Virus record (IMG/VR): IMGVR_UViG_3300009285_006862
Location: 1 to 26,973 of that record
Source of the DNA: a virus
Direction: 5' to 3' (one strand)
Length of the DNA stretch: 26,973 nt
The notes below the pieces were generated by a model. The model saw only the letters and a list, made by a program, of their open reading frames with translations, did no database searches and was not told where the DNA came from. Shown here piece by piece: positions 1 to 7,655 of this stretch (positions are counted from its first letter, which is position 1; each line of letters opens with the position of its first letter). The position numbers were made by a program, and so were the translations under genes.

Positions 1-6
1 AAAAAG

Positions 7-525
<519 letters not shown>

Positions 526-526
526 A

Positions 527-620
527 CGAATGGGAAGGCATTAAATTTCAATTATTATGTTTTTACCTTAATCTCTATACCTTTTTCCATAATAATTGAA
601 ATTTGCTATGTTCCCGTTCG
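527..620 (+). repeat. Long imperfect inverted repeat / hairpin after the first gene
   Basis: The 33-base arms are 527-559 and 588-620. The inner 17 bp (543-559 with 589-604 and neighbours) pair perfectly, and the outer 10 bp pair apart from one G-U. A 6-base partly mismatched stretch separates them. The 28-base loop is T/C-rich. The hairpin begins 2 bases after the stop at 525 and ends just before the TATA-like element at 634. It could be a transcript 3' end structure, a bidirectional protein-binding site, or a structured RNA. Nothing in the loop looks coding. Confidence 0.8.
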
Positions 621-633
621 TGTAGCGAAGTCA

Positions 634-641
634 TTTATATA
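634..641 (+). promoter_or_regulatory. TATA-box-like element
   Basis: TTTATATA in the gap after the long hairpin, the same octamer as at 672, 9838 and 22675. An archaeal promoter would start transcription near 660-670, before the ATG at 706. Confidence 0.45.
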
Positions 642-671
642 CTGACTAATGGAAAACAATGGAAAGAAACA

Positions 672-679
672 TTTATATA
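672..679 (+). promoter_or_regulatory. TATA-box-like element, leaderless spacing to ATG 706
   Basis: TTTATATA preceded by GAAAC (a possible BRE-like purine stretch). Its first T is 34 bp upstream of the ATG at 706, the spacing expected for a leaderless archaeal transcript. The element at 22675 sits 35 bp from its ATG. Confidence 0.45.
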
Positions 680-705
680 TTTGCTATGTTTCCTTTATTA
701 AAAAA

Positions 706-867
706 ATGACGGAGATATATGTGCGGAAGCATGGGGTGAGGATACAAATTGTAGATGCTAACAAGCAAGTGCCTTCTAAAGCTATGACTATCTATGATTG
801 TTCAGTCGAATCCGCTTTCCAAAAAATTAAGTCCGTATTCGAATTAAAATGGGAAGAAGAGAATTAG
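706..867 (+). CDS. Small hypothetical protein (53 aa; alternative start 649)
   Basis: Not recognised. The protein begins MTEIYVRKHGVRIQIVD and looks like a small alpha/beta fold without motifs. ATG 706 is preferred because TTTATATA at 672-679 lies at leaderless promoter distance and would otherwise sit inside the gene. An upstream in-frame ATG at 649 would add 19 residues. Neither start has a clear ribosome-binding site. The last 19 bases overlap the next gene, so the two are probably cotranscribed and translationally coupled. Confidence 0.5.
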   Translation: MTEIYVRKHGVRIQIVDANKQVPSKAMTIYDCSVESAFQKIKSVFELKWEEEN

Positions 868-1139
868 AACCAACCGAAAGATTAGCTATAGAAAAACAAA
901 TGCCTAGATTTGAAAGAGTAAGACGTATTCTGTGGGCCAGAATTAGGGGACTCGATCATATGATTAATTTTGAACTATCTGCGAACTTCGAAGAAAAAAT
1001 GGAAGAACTCAAACTTAGAAAAAGGCAGTTCGAAGATGAATACCGCGAAAACGAAATCAATATTATCAATCTCAGAGATCAACTGGAGAATGGAGTATTA
1101 ACCAAGGAGGAAAATCAAAATGGTACTAGCAACGCCTGA
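849..1139 (+). CDS. Small charged helical/coiled-coil protein
   Basis: A 96-residue protein that is almost entirely charged and helical: ERLAIEKQMPRFERVRRIL, then a long amphipathic helix around EEKMEELKLRKRQFEDEYR. No catalytic motif is visible. It overlaps the preceding gene by 19 bases and the next gene by 20 bases, so it belongs to the same small operon. It could be a DNA-binding or structural accessory protein. Function not known. Confidence 0.65.
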   Translation: MGRRELEPTERLAIEKQMPRFERVRRILWARIRGLDHMINFELSANFEEKMEELKLRKRQFEDEYRENEINIINLRDQLENGVLTKEENQNGTSNA

Positions 1140-1581
1140 AATTTATGGGACTGGAGAAGATTATGAAAAACTTTCGTTAAGGGGGAATTTGTCCAGACAA
1201 AGAAATCCTTATTATGCGAAATTGATAGATACTCAGCAAGAATTTACTAAGAAAAAACAACCCTTCTGTTTTAGGTGTGCTAAAGCTGACTGGGAAGAAC
1301 TCCAAAATGAAAAAGGAAAACCAAATGCATCCCGGAAAGAGTTGCCCACTTTGGATACTTATTCTGACCCGAACAGGTTCAAATTTGTTAAGGTTGATGA
1401 AGCACGAAACCCAGTCAGGGATGTTATGAATAATAAAATTGTAATGACTGTCGTTGGCAAAGATTATTCGTATATTTGCAAGGTTAGAGGCTGCCGACAC
1501 ACCATTTTCAAAGAAGCAGGGGAAGCAGAAGTCCCACCAATACCTATGAAAGAAGATTTAAGAAAAAAGCAAATCTTTTAA
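1120..1581 (+). CDS. Putative zinc-binding protein upstream of terminase
   Basis: A 153-residue protein with two Cys pairs: CFRC near residue 50 and CKVRGCRH near residue 125. These are spaced like a split zinc ribbon or treble-clef site, and the C-terminal half is predicted beta (KFVKVDEA, KIVMTVVGKDYSYIC). A strong ribosome-binding site (AAGGAGG) precedes the ATG by a normal distance inside the end of the upstream gene. Its place just before the packaging genes would suit a nucleic-acid-binding role, but that is inference. The stop codon lies inside the first half of the tandem palindrome at 1576-1614. Confidence 0.75.
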   Translation: MVLATPEIYGTGEDYEKLSLRGNLSRQRNPYYAKLIDTQQEFTKKKQPFCFRCAKADWEELQNEKGKPNASRKELPTLDTYSDPNRFKFVKVDEARNPVRDVMNNKIVMTVVGKDYSYICKVRGCRHTIFKEAGEAEVPPIPMKEDLRKKQIF

Positions 1582-1614
1582 TCAACGATTAAAACTTTTA
1601 ATCACTGATTAAAA
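1576..1614. repeat. Two tandem 19-bp palindromes upstream of terS
   Basis: TTTTAATC-AAC-GATTAAAA (1576-1594) and TTTTAATC-ACT-GATTAAAA (1596-1614) are identical except in the 3-base centre and repeat every 20 bp, about two helical turns. Such spacing favours dimeric proteins on one DNA face. It could be an operator for the packaging operon or a terminase recognition (pac/cos-type) site. Confidence 0.85.
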
Positions 1615-1630
1615 CATTCGTGCACAAACC

Positions 1631-2092
1631 GTGGCAGCAACTATTTCAAATCTAACTCCTTTCAAGAAAGGAGATCCTCGAACTATTGAGTGTGCCAGAA
1701 AAGGAGGACTTGCATGCGTTAATAAATATCGCCAGCATTGGGGGTATTTGAAAGAACTCAAGAAACAAAAACGAATAACCCCCAAAGATATGAAACGGAT
1801 CATTGAGATCATGGATGACCCGGATGTTTCGGTTGCGGATCTTTATCTTTTTGCCGACGAACTAAAAAATAAGCCGGGGACGTCTACACAAACTTTGATT
1901 AATTTGATGGACAAATTTATTGCATTGCACAAACTCCGTCACGGAGAAAAGTTGCAGATCGAGACTAAAAACGTAAATGTCAATATCGATGTTACCAAAG
2001 AAGAATTTGATGGACTCTGTTCCCGATTCGGACAAGGAAAGTCTGTTTATGATGTGGTGGATAGAGAAGATAACAAATCTGAAACTACATGA
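1631..2092 (+). CDS. terS: Terminase small subunit (probable)
   Basis: A 153-residue protein starting at GTG. The N-terminus has PFKKGDPRT (10-18) and ARKGG (22-26), a signature seen at the start of many phage small terminases or terminase-associated proteins. Helical segments follow (ITPKDMKRIIEIMDDPD, LYLFADELK) and a C-terminal helix that could oligomerise. Small terminases recognise viral DNA and load it onto the large subunit. The gene overlaps the large terminase by about 40 bases, the usual gene order. No ribosome-binding site is visible before the GTG; the only other in-frame option is a weak ATT at 1616. Family assignment rests on motif and position. Confidence 0.75.
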   Translation: MAATISNLTPFKKGDPRTIECARKGGLACVNKYRQHWGYLKELKKQKRITPKDMKRIIEIMDDPDVSVADLYLFADELKNKPGTSTQTLINLMDKFIALHKLRHGEKLQIETKNVNVNIDVTKEEFDGLCSRFGQGKSVYDVVDREDNKSETT

Positions 2093-3320
2093 TTATCAAA
2101 TTGCTTTTCTCATCGACTGTCTGGTTTCTAAACGGGTCGTAGGCGTTTTTGCGCGTCAGTCAGGCAAAACAACGATATGTTCAGCGTTTGCAGTATTTTA
2201 TGCTTTGCGTAAAGAAAAACGAACCGTGCTTGTTATTGGTCCGACCGATAGACACGTAAGTATTTTTGCCAAACGTATGCAAGATTACTTGACGGCTCCA
2301 CAGGTTCAGCCATACGTCCTACGCTCGACAGCCCGCCACATAGAATTCAAGAACGGGAGCGAGATTAAGGCAATGACTACCGGTGATTCGGGGGATAACA
2401 TTTTGGGGCACACAGCCGACATGATAGTTCTTGAAGAAAGTAGTTTGATCAAAGATACCATTTATACTCGGATTATATTTCCCATGGTAATGGCTCGCAA
2501 TGCAACGATAATCAAAATTGGCACTCCCAGGGGTCGCAACCATTTCTATGAATCGTATCGAGACAAAAATTATAGATCGCATAAATATAATTATACGTGG
2601 TGTCCTTCGTTCACCAAAGAAATTTTGGAGGAGTATAGATTGACGGCGACTCAGCTAGAATTTGAGACCGAGATGAATGCGAACTTTGTAGAAGACGCGG
2701 ATACATATTTCAAGTGGTCTTTGATTGAAAGTAGTATCTCCGACATTCAGCAATATCCCGAGTACACTGTTCACCCCAAATCAGAATTTTTTCTGGGTGT
2801 AGATTTTGCATCCAAAGGTTTGGATGAGTGTGTGTTCATTGTAATAGAGCGACCATTCACTGAACCAAATATGTTATACGTTAGACTGATTGATTCAATG
2901 AAACAAAATAAATTGACGGAGGCAGTAGGCCATATTCAACATTTGGATTCTATCTGGCATTTTAAGAATATTTGTGTTGACCAAACTGGAATGGGTGAGA
3001 TGCCAACCGAACTGTTGAGGACTAAATGGAGTGGGCGGGTTATTGGGGTAACATTTACTCAGCAATCAAAAGAAGAAATGTATGCCAACTTGCAACTGAA
3101 AATGGAGGGCGGGGTCCTCAAATTCCCCGACCACAAAAAGTTAGTGTATCAGTTATTGGATTTGAGATATGAACGGTCTGTGAACGGCCGACTTAAGATT
3201 TCGCACAGCGAAAGAGGTCACGACGATTTCCCGACCGCTCTGGCTCTGGCTGCATGGTGTATGCGACCAGCTGCATTTGGGTACCAATACGCCGGTGTTG
3301 CGGGGGCGAGCTGGGATTAG
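2052..3320 (+). CDS. terL: Terminase large subunit (ATPase-nuclease)
   Basis: The motor that pumps DNA into proheads and cuts it. With ATG 2052 as start (422 aa), the ATPase has a Walker A-like ARQSGKT (34-40), a Walker B-type MIVLEE (124-129, with Glu where Asp is more usual) and the coupling motif KIGTPRG (155-161). The RNase H-like nuclease follows with Asp in GVDFAS (D251), VDQTG (D310) and HDDF (D391/D392). All expected acidic residues are present, so the enzyme looks intact. The frame is open further up to 1977, but those residues overlap terS and match nothing expected; GGAAAG lies ahead of 2052. Downstream there is a gap with a TATA-like element before the portal gene. Confidence 0.95.
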   Translation: MWWIEKITNLKLHDYQIAFLIDCLVSKRVVGVFARQSGKTTICSAFAVFYALRKEKRTVLVIGPTDRHVSIFAKRMQDYLTAPQVQPYVLRSTARHIEFKNGSEIKAMTTGDSGDNILGHTADMIVLEESSLIKDTIYTRIIFPMVMARNATIIKIGTPRGRNHFYESYRDKNYRSHKYNYTWCPSFTKEILEEYRLTATQLEFETEMNANFVEDADTYFKWSLIESSISDIQQYPEYTVHPKSEFFLGVDFASKGLDECVFIVIERPFTEPNMLYVRLIDSMKQNKLTEAVGHIQHLDSIWHFKNICVDQTGMGEMPTELLRTKWSGRVIGVTFTQQSKEEMYANLQLKMEGGVLKFPDHKKLVYQLLDLRYERSVNGRLKISHSERGHDDFPTALALAAWCMRPAAFGYQYAGVAGASWD

Positions 3321-3349
3321 TCAACAAATTATATATTTTGGGGGGAACT

Positions 3350-3357
3350 TTTATAAA
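3350..3357 (+). promoter_or_regulatory. TATA-box-like element before the portal gene
   Basis: TTTATAAA lies in the 85-base gap between terL and the portal gene. Transcription would begin about 25 bases before ATG 3406. A second AT stretch (ATTATATATTTT, about 3329-3340) just after the terL stop could be an alternative. The portal ATG has no ribosome-binding site. Confidence 0.4.
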
Positions 3358-3405
3358 TCGAAATAACATAATCCACAATTAGTTCAAATCTCCCGTTTCA
3401 TAATC

Positions 3406-5292
3406 ATGGCAATCTTTGATTGGTTTAGAAAGAGTAGTGAGACGAAAGTATACAATTCTAGTTTTGCAATAACTGCGCCAAATACCGATATTAAGGAACA
3501 ATTCAAGGGCGAAATAAATAAACGCGGATCACCTATTTCTAGTTTGCGAGAGGATATTGGCGAGGAACACCCATTCGATTTCAAACTTACCGAGGACCTG
3601 TACAAAAAGTTTGGGTTCGTTACTGGTGTCATTGACAAGTACGTTGATTTCGTGGTGGGTCCGGGATTTTATGTTGTTTCCGAGGACGAAAGAGCCAAAA
3701 CAATAATCACCCAGTTTATGCACGATATGAATTTTGATACTTTGCTAAGGGGATGGGTCAAAGAAGCATTGATCAAAGGTAACGGTTTTTTGGAGTTGGG
3801 TGGTAAAAAGGATCAGCCTCCGACGGGCGCCAAGGTATTGGATGCGAATTATATTTATGTCAAGCGTAATGATTTTGGAGATGTTGAGAGGTACACCCAA
3901 TACCGGGGGCGGATATCCAAACTGATCGTCTTTGATCTAACCCAGATTGCCCACATCAAATTCAATAATTTGGCGGATGACGCGTATGGGATTGGTCTAG
4001 TCTATCCGGCACTGAATACTATTAACAATCTTCTCGGTAATGAAAAGGATATGCATATGTTGATGCGGAGGAAGGCAAACGCTCCCTTCCATGTTAAGGT
4101 GGGGAATATAGAACATAACATAATGCCTACCAAAGACCAGATCTCTCAGCTAGGCAAAGATTTGGAATGGTTGCATAACAAACATGAATGGGTTACAGAT
4201 GCTGCGGTCGAGATGAAGGTGTTAGACTTTGGGAATATTGGTGAGAAGTTTGATGCTATCAATCGGTACGACCTCGACATGTTATTCTTCACGTTCCAGG
4301 TTCCGGAAGTATTGATGGGCCGTGGTTCAATCCCCGAGGGGTTAGCCAAAGTTCAATTAGAAGCCTTCGAACGTCGAATTCAAAGTATGCAGGCCGAGAT
4401 AGAAAAGATAATCGAAACCCAAATCTTTAATCGGGTGTTGGTTGCAAACGGAATAACCGCCCATGTTGAGTTCGAGTGGGGGCAAGAATCCGAGTCTCGG
4501 AAGGTTCAGCGTATTGACTCGATTACTAAAATCTTGCAATTGTTTAGTCTGCAACCGAAATTAAGAACAATGTTAGAATCCGAGCTGGCTGTTTTATTGA
4601 ACCTAGATTCCGAGATTTTGATGGATCCAGAGGAGGAACGCGAATTCGAAGAAACCCAACCCCAACCAATCGTGCCCGGCAGTAAGAGATCGCGGGAATC
4701 GATCCCGGGAAACAATTTTGTTGAATATTTGACTGAGGTTGATGAATATCCTTTGAAAGAGTTTGTTGGGTTCAATTATTTGGAATATTTGAAAAACATA
4801 TTTAAGTTCATAGAGAGCAAAGAATTCCCTAAACGTGAGTATAAAGGTTTTGAATTTGTGCCTGGTACAGAACAGAAAGAGTGGCGTGAAGTTATTATAA
4901 GTTATGATTTGCATGACAATTTGAGCGAGAAACAGATTAATAGATTGCGGCTGGTACTTAAGAACGGATTGGGAGAGGGTGCAAGTATCCGTCAGATAGC
5001 AGCAGATATTAAAGATGCAGTTAAGCCTGAGCAGATAGGTAACTTGAGCACTGAATTTCGTAGTTTGCAATTGGCAAGAACCGAAGTAGTTAGGGCCGCA
5101 AATGAAGGCGCCTTGAAAACGTATTCGGATCAGGGGATTAAACGGGTTGAATGGATTTCCGGGGGTTCGGAAAGAACCTGCGCTCGATGCGAGTCGATGA
5201 ATGGCAAACTCTTGAGTTTGGAGGATGCAAAGGAACAGATACCTGTTCATTCGAACTGCAGATGTAATTACGTGCCAGTAATGAAAGGGTGA
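3406..5292 (+). CDS. Portal protein fused to MuF-like head morphogenesis domain
   Basis: A 628-residue protein, longer than ordinary portals. Residues ~1-430 read as an HK97/SPP1-type portal: FDWF at the start, GFVTGVIDKYVDFVVGPGF, YGIGLVYPALNTINNLLGNEKD, and FQVPEVLMGRG followed by the long helix expected of the stem/wing. An acidic linker (EEEREFEETQ) leads into a C-terminal domain of about 150 residues with LARTEVVRAANEGAL, GGSERTCARC (C592, C595) and HSNCRC (C618, C620). That is the signature of the MuF/SPP1 gp7 minor head protein, usually a separate gene just after the portal. The portal is the dodecameric DNA gate. MuF-type proteins join a few copies per capsid and may travel with the DNA. 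Confidence 0.92.
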   Translation: MAIFDWFRKSSETKVYNSSFAITAPNTDIKEQFKGEINKRGSPISSLREDIGEEHPFDFKLTEDLYKKFGFVTGVIDKYVDFVVGPGFYVVSEDERAKTIITQFMHDMNFDTLLRGWVKEALIKGNGFLELGGKKDQPPTGAKVLDANYIYVKRNDFGDVERYTQYRGRISKLIVFDLTQIAHIKFNNLADDAYGIGLVYPALNTINNLLGNEKDMHMLMRRKANAPFHVKVGNIEHNIMPTKDQISQLGKDLEWLHNKHEWVTDAAVEMKVLDFGNIGEKFDAINRYDLDMLFFTFQVPEVLMGRGSIPEGLAKVQLEAFERRIQSMQAEIEKIIETQIFNRVLVANGITAHVEFEWGQESESRKVQRIDSITKILQLFSLQPKLRTMLESELAVLLNLDSEILMDPEEEREFEETQPQPIVPGSKRSRESIPGNNFVEYLTEVDEYPLKEFVGFNYLEYLKNIFKFIESKEFPKREYKGFEFVPGTEQKEWREVIISYDLHDNLSEKQINRLRLVLKNGLGEGASIRQIAADIKDAVKPEQIGNLSTEFRSLQLARTEVVRAANEGALKTYSDQGIKRVEWISGGSERTCARCESMNGKLLSLEDAKEQIPVHSNCRCNYVPVMKG

Positions 5293-5296
5293 GATA

Positions 5297-5461
5297 GTGC
5301 AACAAAGACCTAAATGCGATAATCCGAAATGCGAGAACGGGGCGTTAATATTTTATGGAGTTAAAAAGTTGTGTGGAGATTGTTGTATGAAATTGGAATC
5401 AGTGAAACAACGCGCATATGATCAGTTATTGGAGGAAGCAAATGAAGAATTGGCAAAGTAG
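5297..5461 (+). CDS. Small zinc-ribbon-like protein (54 aa)
   Basis: A short gene starting at GTG 5297, four bases after the portal stop. Cysteines are arranged as CDNPKC (7-12) and CGDCC (26-30), a credible four-Cys zinc site, followed by a helix ending EEANEELAK. It overlaps the next gene by 20 bases, and its codons include the next gene's ribosome-binding site. Function unknown; small zinc proteins of this size are common in archaeal viruses. Confidence 0.6.
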   Translation: MQQRPKCDNPKCENGALIFYGVKKLCGDCCMKLESVKQRAYDQLLEEANEELAK

Positions 5462-5786
5462 AGTGGTGTGCCCTAATTGTAATGCAGTAACGTTAAGATC
5501 GCCCAATTCAGGAGACTTTGTTCATGACTGTGCGACTGATCCGAAATCGATTACTGCTGTGCGGCAAGATGATATCCCCCGACGAAACACTATTACCGAT
5601 AGTGATGGGACTACTACGTTTCAATTAGCAGAAATGATTTATGGGGGCGTAGAAAATAAGTTGTGGGGGACTAGAGCGGAATTAGAAGGAGAAAATGTCG
5701 ATCCACGAAATGTACGTGGGAATCGTACCGAGACAACATCTGCTCGAAATCATTTCGAATATTTAGATCAGGATTCAGAGGAATAA
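5442..5786 (+). CDS. Small putative zinc-finger protein (114 aa)
   Basis: ATG 5442 is chosen over an upstream ATG at 5418 because GGAGG (5431-5435) sits at ideal distance. The protein begins MKNWQSRVVCPNCN and has C-x-x-C near residue 11 and HDC near residue 30, a likely zinc knuckle. The rest is hydrophilic and looks disordered. It sits between portal and structural genes and may be a minor head or head-assembly protein. Function not recognised. Confidence 0.65.
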   Translation: MKNWQSRVVCPNCNAVTLRSPNSGDFVHDCATDPKSITAVRQDDIPRRNTITDSDGTTTFQLAEMIYGGVENKLWGTRAELEGENVDPRNVRGNRTETTSARNHFEYLDQDSEE

Positions 5787-5790
5787 AAGA

Positions 5791-6138
5791 ATGTCATACC
5801 ATGTTAGGACTCAAGAAATAAGTATGTCGACGGGAGAAAGTGGATCTGCCGAAATCTTGAGTTCACATATTAATGGACAATTGTATGGTTTTTCGTTTCA
5901 GTCAGATAAACAAGTAAGTTTACGTTTATCGTTATCAGACTTAGATGTTTCCCTATACGAGCAAAGAGCAATCCAAGGAGAAAGGTATATTCCGTTATTG
6001 GCCAGAGCACATTCTGATAACGGAGAAGTATACAACTTTGCGCAAGTTCCATGGTTTATCGATGATTCGATAAAAATCTTTGTGAAGGGGTCTGTGCAGA
6101 GTTTAATTAAAATAAAATTATTTTATTTGGAAGATTAA
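5791..6138 (+). CDS. Beta-rich hypothetical virion protein (115 aa)
   Basis: Predicted almost entirely beta: QLYGFSFQSDKQVSLRLSLSD, then FIDDSIKIFVKGS and LIKIKLFYLED at the end. No cysteines and no signal peptide. Starts four bases after the previous stop and ends two bases before the next gene, so it is part of the block between portal and protease. The small single-domain beta fold suggests a decoration or connector-type component, but no family is recognised. Confidence 0.6.
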   Translation: MSYHVRTQEISMSTGESGSAEILSSHINGQLYGFSFQSDKQVSLRLSLSDLDVSLYEQRAIQGERYIPLLARAHSDNGEVYNFAQVPWFIDDSIKIFVKGSVQSLIKIKLFYLED

Positions 6139-6140
6139 AA

Positions 6141-6665
6141 ATGCCTGAAGTATTATTGACGGGGGATGGGCTGGGGTATACAGCGAAGATTGACAAATCA
6201 GGAGCTTTGTTTACCGTTGGTAGCATTGTTAGTATGCCCTCGATCACTCTTGGCTCCGTGGACGTTCAAATAGGTGCCGTAGAAATCCGTGACCAGGGAA
6301 GTGATAATAGGGCGACAGTTGCGGGTTCTGCGTTATTCGTGTTTGGGACCACTGGCAGTTTTTTTTATAACTCGGTTTCAAGTATTACAAGTGGTGCTGA
6401 TTCGGCAATTGGTAGTGTTGTGTCAACCGGTAGCTTTTATTTGTTGGGGTGGGAGGCCGGAGGAACTGCCGAAGCCAAGTTTAGATTGAAGCGGGGGGCA
6501 ACTGTGATGAGTACTCTCCGTAATAGTACCGCCCAACGTTATATTTCCAGGGATTTTATGTATCCCGTTCATTTCAATAGTGGGACGGTAATAACTGTTA
6601 CAGGGGAACACGGAGAAACTTTAAGCCAAAACTTTGAAGCGACTTTGTGGTACAAACTTATATAA
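6141..6665 (+). CDS. GSV-rich beta-sandwich virion protein, paralogue 1
   Basis: 174 residues. The N-terminal half is low-complexity and rich in GSV/TGS/SVSS; the C-terminal ~80 residues form a beta domain starting GSFYLLGWEAGG and ending FEATLWYKLI. The same layout, a Gly/Ser/Val stalk followed by a domain that begins with an aromatic-rich strand after TGSF, appears in the proteins at 6948 and 7656, so the three look paralogous. A likely role is a capsid or neck fibre or decoration protein. Inference from composition and gene position only. Confidence 0.6.
   Translation: MPEVLLTGDGLGYTAKIDKSGALFTVGSIVSMPSITLGSVDVQIGAVEIRDQGSDNRATVAGSALFVFGTTGSFFYNSVSSITSGADSAIGSVVSTGSFYLLGWEAGGTAEAKFRLKRGATVMSTLRNSTAQRYISRDFMYPVHFNSGTVITVTGEHGETLSQNFEATLWYKLI
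6658..6665 (+). promoter_or_regulatory. Possible TATA-like element
   Basis: TTATATAA overlaps the stop codon of the upstream gene and sits 64 bases before ATG 6722, leaving a leader that contains a weak GTGAGG ribosome-binding site. A local promoter is possible but weaker than those at 9838 or 22675. Confidence 0.25.
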
Positions 6666-6721
6666 TTGTGAGAATAGATTTAAGAATCTGAAGTTATAAT
6701 TTATTGTTGTGAGGCTAATAA

Positions 6722-6955
6722 ATGGGAGATATTGGAGATATTAATCACGAAACAAACGTATTGGTTCGGCGTTTGGAATTAGATTTGGAAGATAAAAATA
6801 TTACTAAACGCGAAATAAAAGTGCAACAAGAGAAAGCTGCACAACAATCGCGCAGGTATGATGTTGAGCTTATGAAAATCGATATTGAGATTAGAAGGTT
6901 AGAAAACGAACTTAAGCTTCATAAACAAAAATTGGAGGGGATAAATAATGGCTGA
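6722..6955 (+). CDS. Small coiled-coil protein (77 aa)
   Basis: Essentially one long helix with heptad-like hydrophobic spacing (LVRRLELDLEDKN, IEIRRLENELKLHKQKL) and no cysteines or motifs. It overlaps the following GSV-repeat gene by 8 bases, so translation is likely coupled. It could be a chaperone or a stalk partner for that protein. Function unknown. Confidence 0.6.
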   Translation: MGDIGDINHETNVLVRRLELDLEDKNITKREIKVQQEKAAQQSRRYDVELMKIDIEIRRLENELKLHKQKLEGINNG

Positions 6956-7619
6956 TTTTGCAAGTAGGTTGCCTACTGAAAATTTAGGTTCGGTAGCAGT
7001 TACATCACAAGCAGTTTGGGTAGGGGTAGGTTCTGTTCTCGTCACCGGGTCAGTAAATTTAGGAGCAGCAATGGTTGCATGGACGGGAGTAGGTTCAACT
7101 CTTGTCACGGGGTCTGTTAATCTTGGAGCGGCAATGCCCGCGTGGACTGGTGTTGGTTCCGTCTTAACCACTGGTTCGGTTAATATTGCCGGGAATCCTG
7201 GAGTTTGGACTGGAGTGGGATCTGTACTTGTTACAGGGTCTGTAAACATCGCGAACGATATTAACGCTCAGTTTGGTCAAGAAGCGGGCGCAGTTGTAGA
7301 TTATTCCACTGCTTCGGCACTGGCTGCAGCGGGTAGCAGTATTCATTGGTATAAACCGACCGGAAGTTTTTATGTATTGGGAGTCAAAGGGAGCTTCAGC
7401 GGTAAAGGGAAGGTAGTTGTTGGTACGGGAAGTCCAACATCAACAAATAAAGTTGTGTCGTTTAATAGCACCGCACATCCCGACTGTGATATCGCCTTCC
7501 CGGATACGATGGGTTTATACATTGGATCGAACACTTTGTTACAAGTAGTTAGATTCAATCGCGAAGCAACAGATGCGCAAGACGTATACTCGACTGTTTT
7601 CGGGGTGAACAACCCATAA
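6948..7619 (+). CDS. GSV-repeat fibre-like protein, paralogue 2
   Basis: 223 residues. After a short N-terminus, residues 24-107 are four tandem 21-residue repeats of the form WTGVGSVLVTGSVN plus seven variable residues. They are Gly/Ser/Val-rich with no charge, as in beta-structured fibre shafts. The C-terminal domain starts GSFYVLGVKGSF and resembles the one in the protein at 6141. GGGG plus ATAA precedes the ATG as a fair ribosome-binding site. A terminator-like hairpin with T8 follows the stop. Best guess: a trimeric virion fibre or decoration protein. Confidence 0.65.
   Translation: MADFASRLPTENLGSVAVTSQAVWVGVGSVLVTGSVNLGAAMVAWTGVGSTLVTGSVNLGAAMPAWTGVGSVLTTGSVNIAGNPGVWTGVGSVLVTGSVNIANDINAQFGQEAGAVVDYSTASALAAAGSSIHWYKPTGSFYVLGVKGSFSGKGKVVVGTGSPTSTNKVVSFNSTAHPDCDIAFPDTMGLYIGSNTLLQVVRFNREATDAQDVYSTVFGVNNP
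7017..7268 (+). repeat. Four tandem 63-bp coding repeats
   Basis: Encodes the four 21-residue WxGVGSxLxTGSVN units. The copies differ mostly at third codon positions, so selection appears to act on the protein rather than the DNA. Confidence 0.9.
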
Positions 7620-7648
7620 AATTAATTTAATTTAATTTTATTTTTTTT
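7617..7648 (+). terminator. AT hairpin followed by T8
   Basis: TAAAATT (7617-7623) pairs with AATTTTA (7634-7640), immediately followed by eight Ts (7641-7648). It begins on the stop codon of the GSV-repeat gene. Oligo-T runs end transcription in archaea even without hairpins. Confidence 0.55.
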
Positions 7649-7655
7649 CATATTT

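Noticed and set aside
1977-2051. N-terminal extension of the large terminase from the upstream ATG at 1977
   Set aside because: It overlaps the terS frame and adds residues with no relation to the terminase N-terminus; ATG 2052 is a better start.
4603-5250. 215-codon open frame on the minus strand
   Set aside because: Shadow of the portal/MuF gene; the forward frame has conserved Cys motifs, the reverse product has none.
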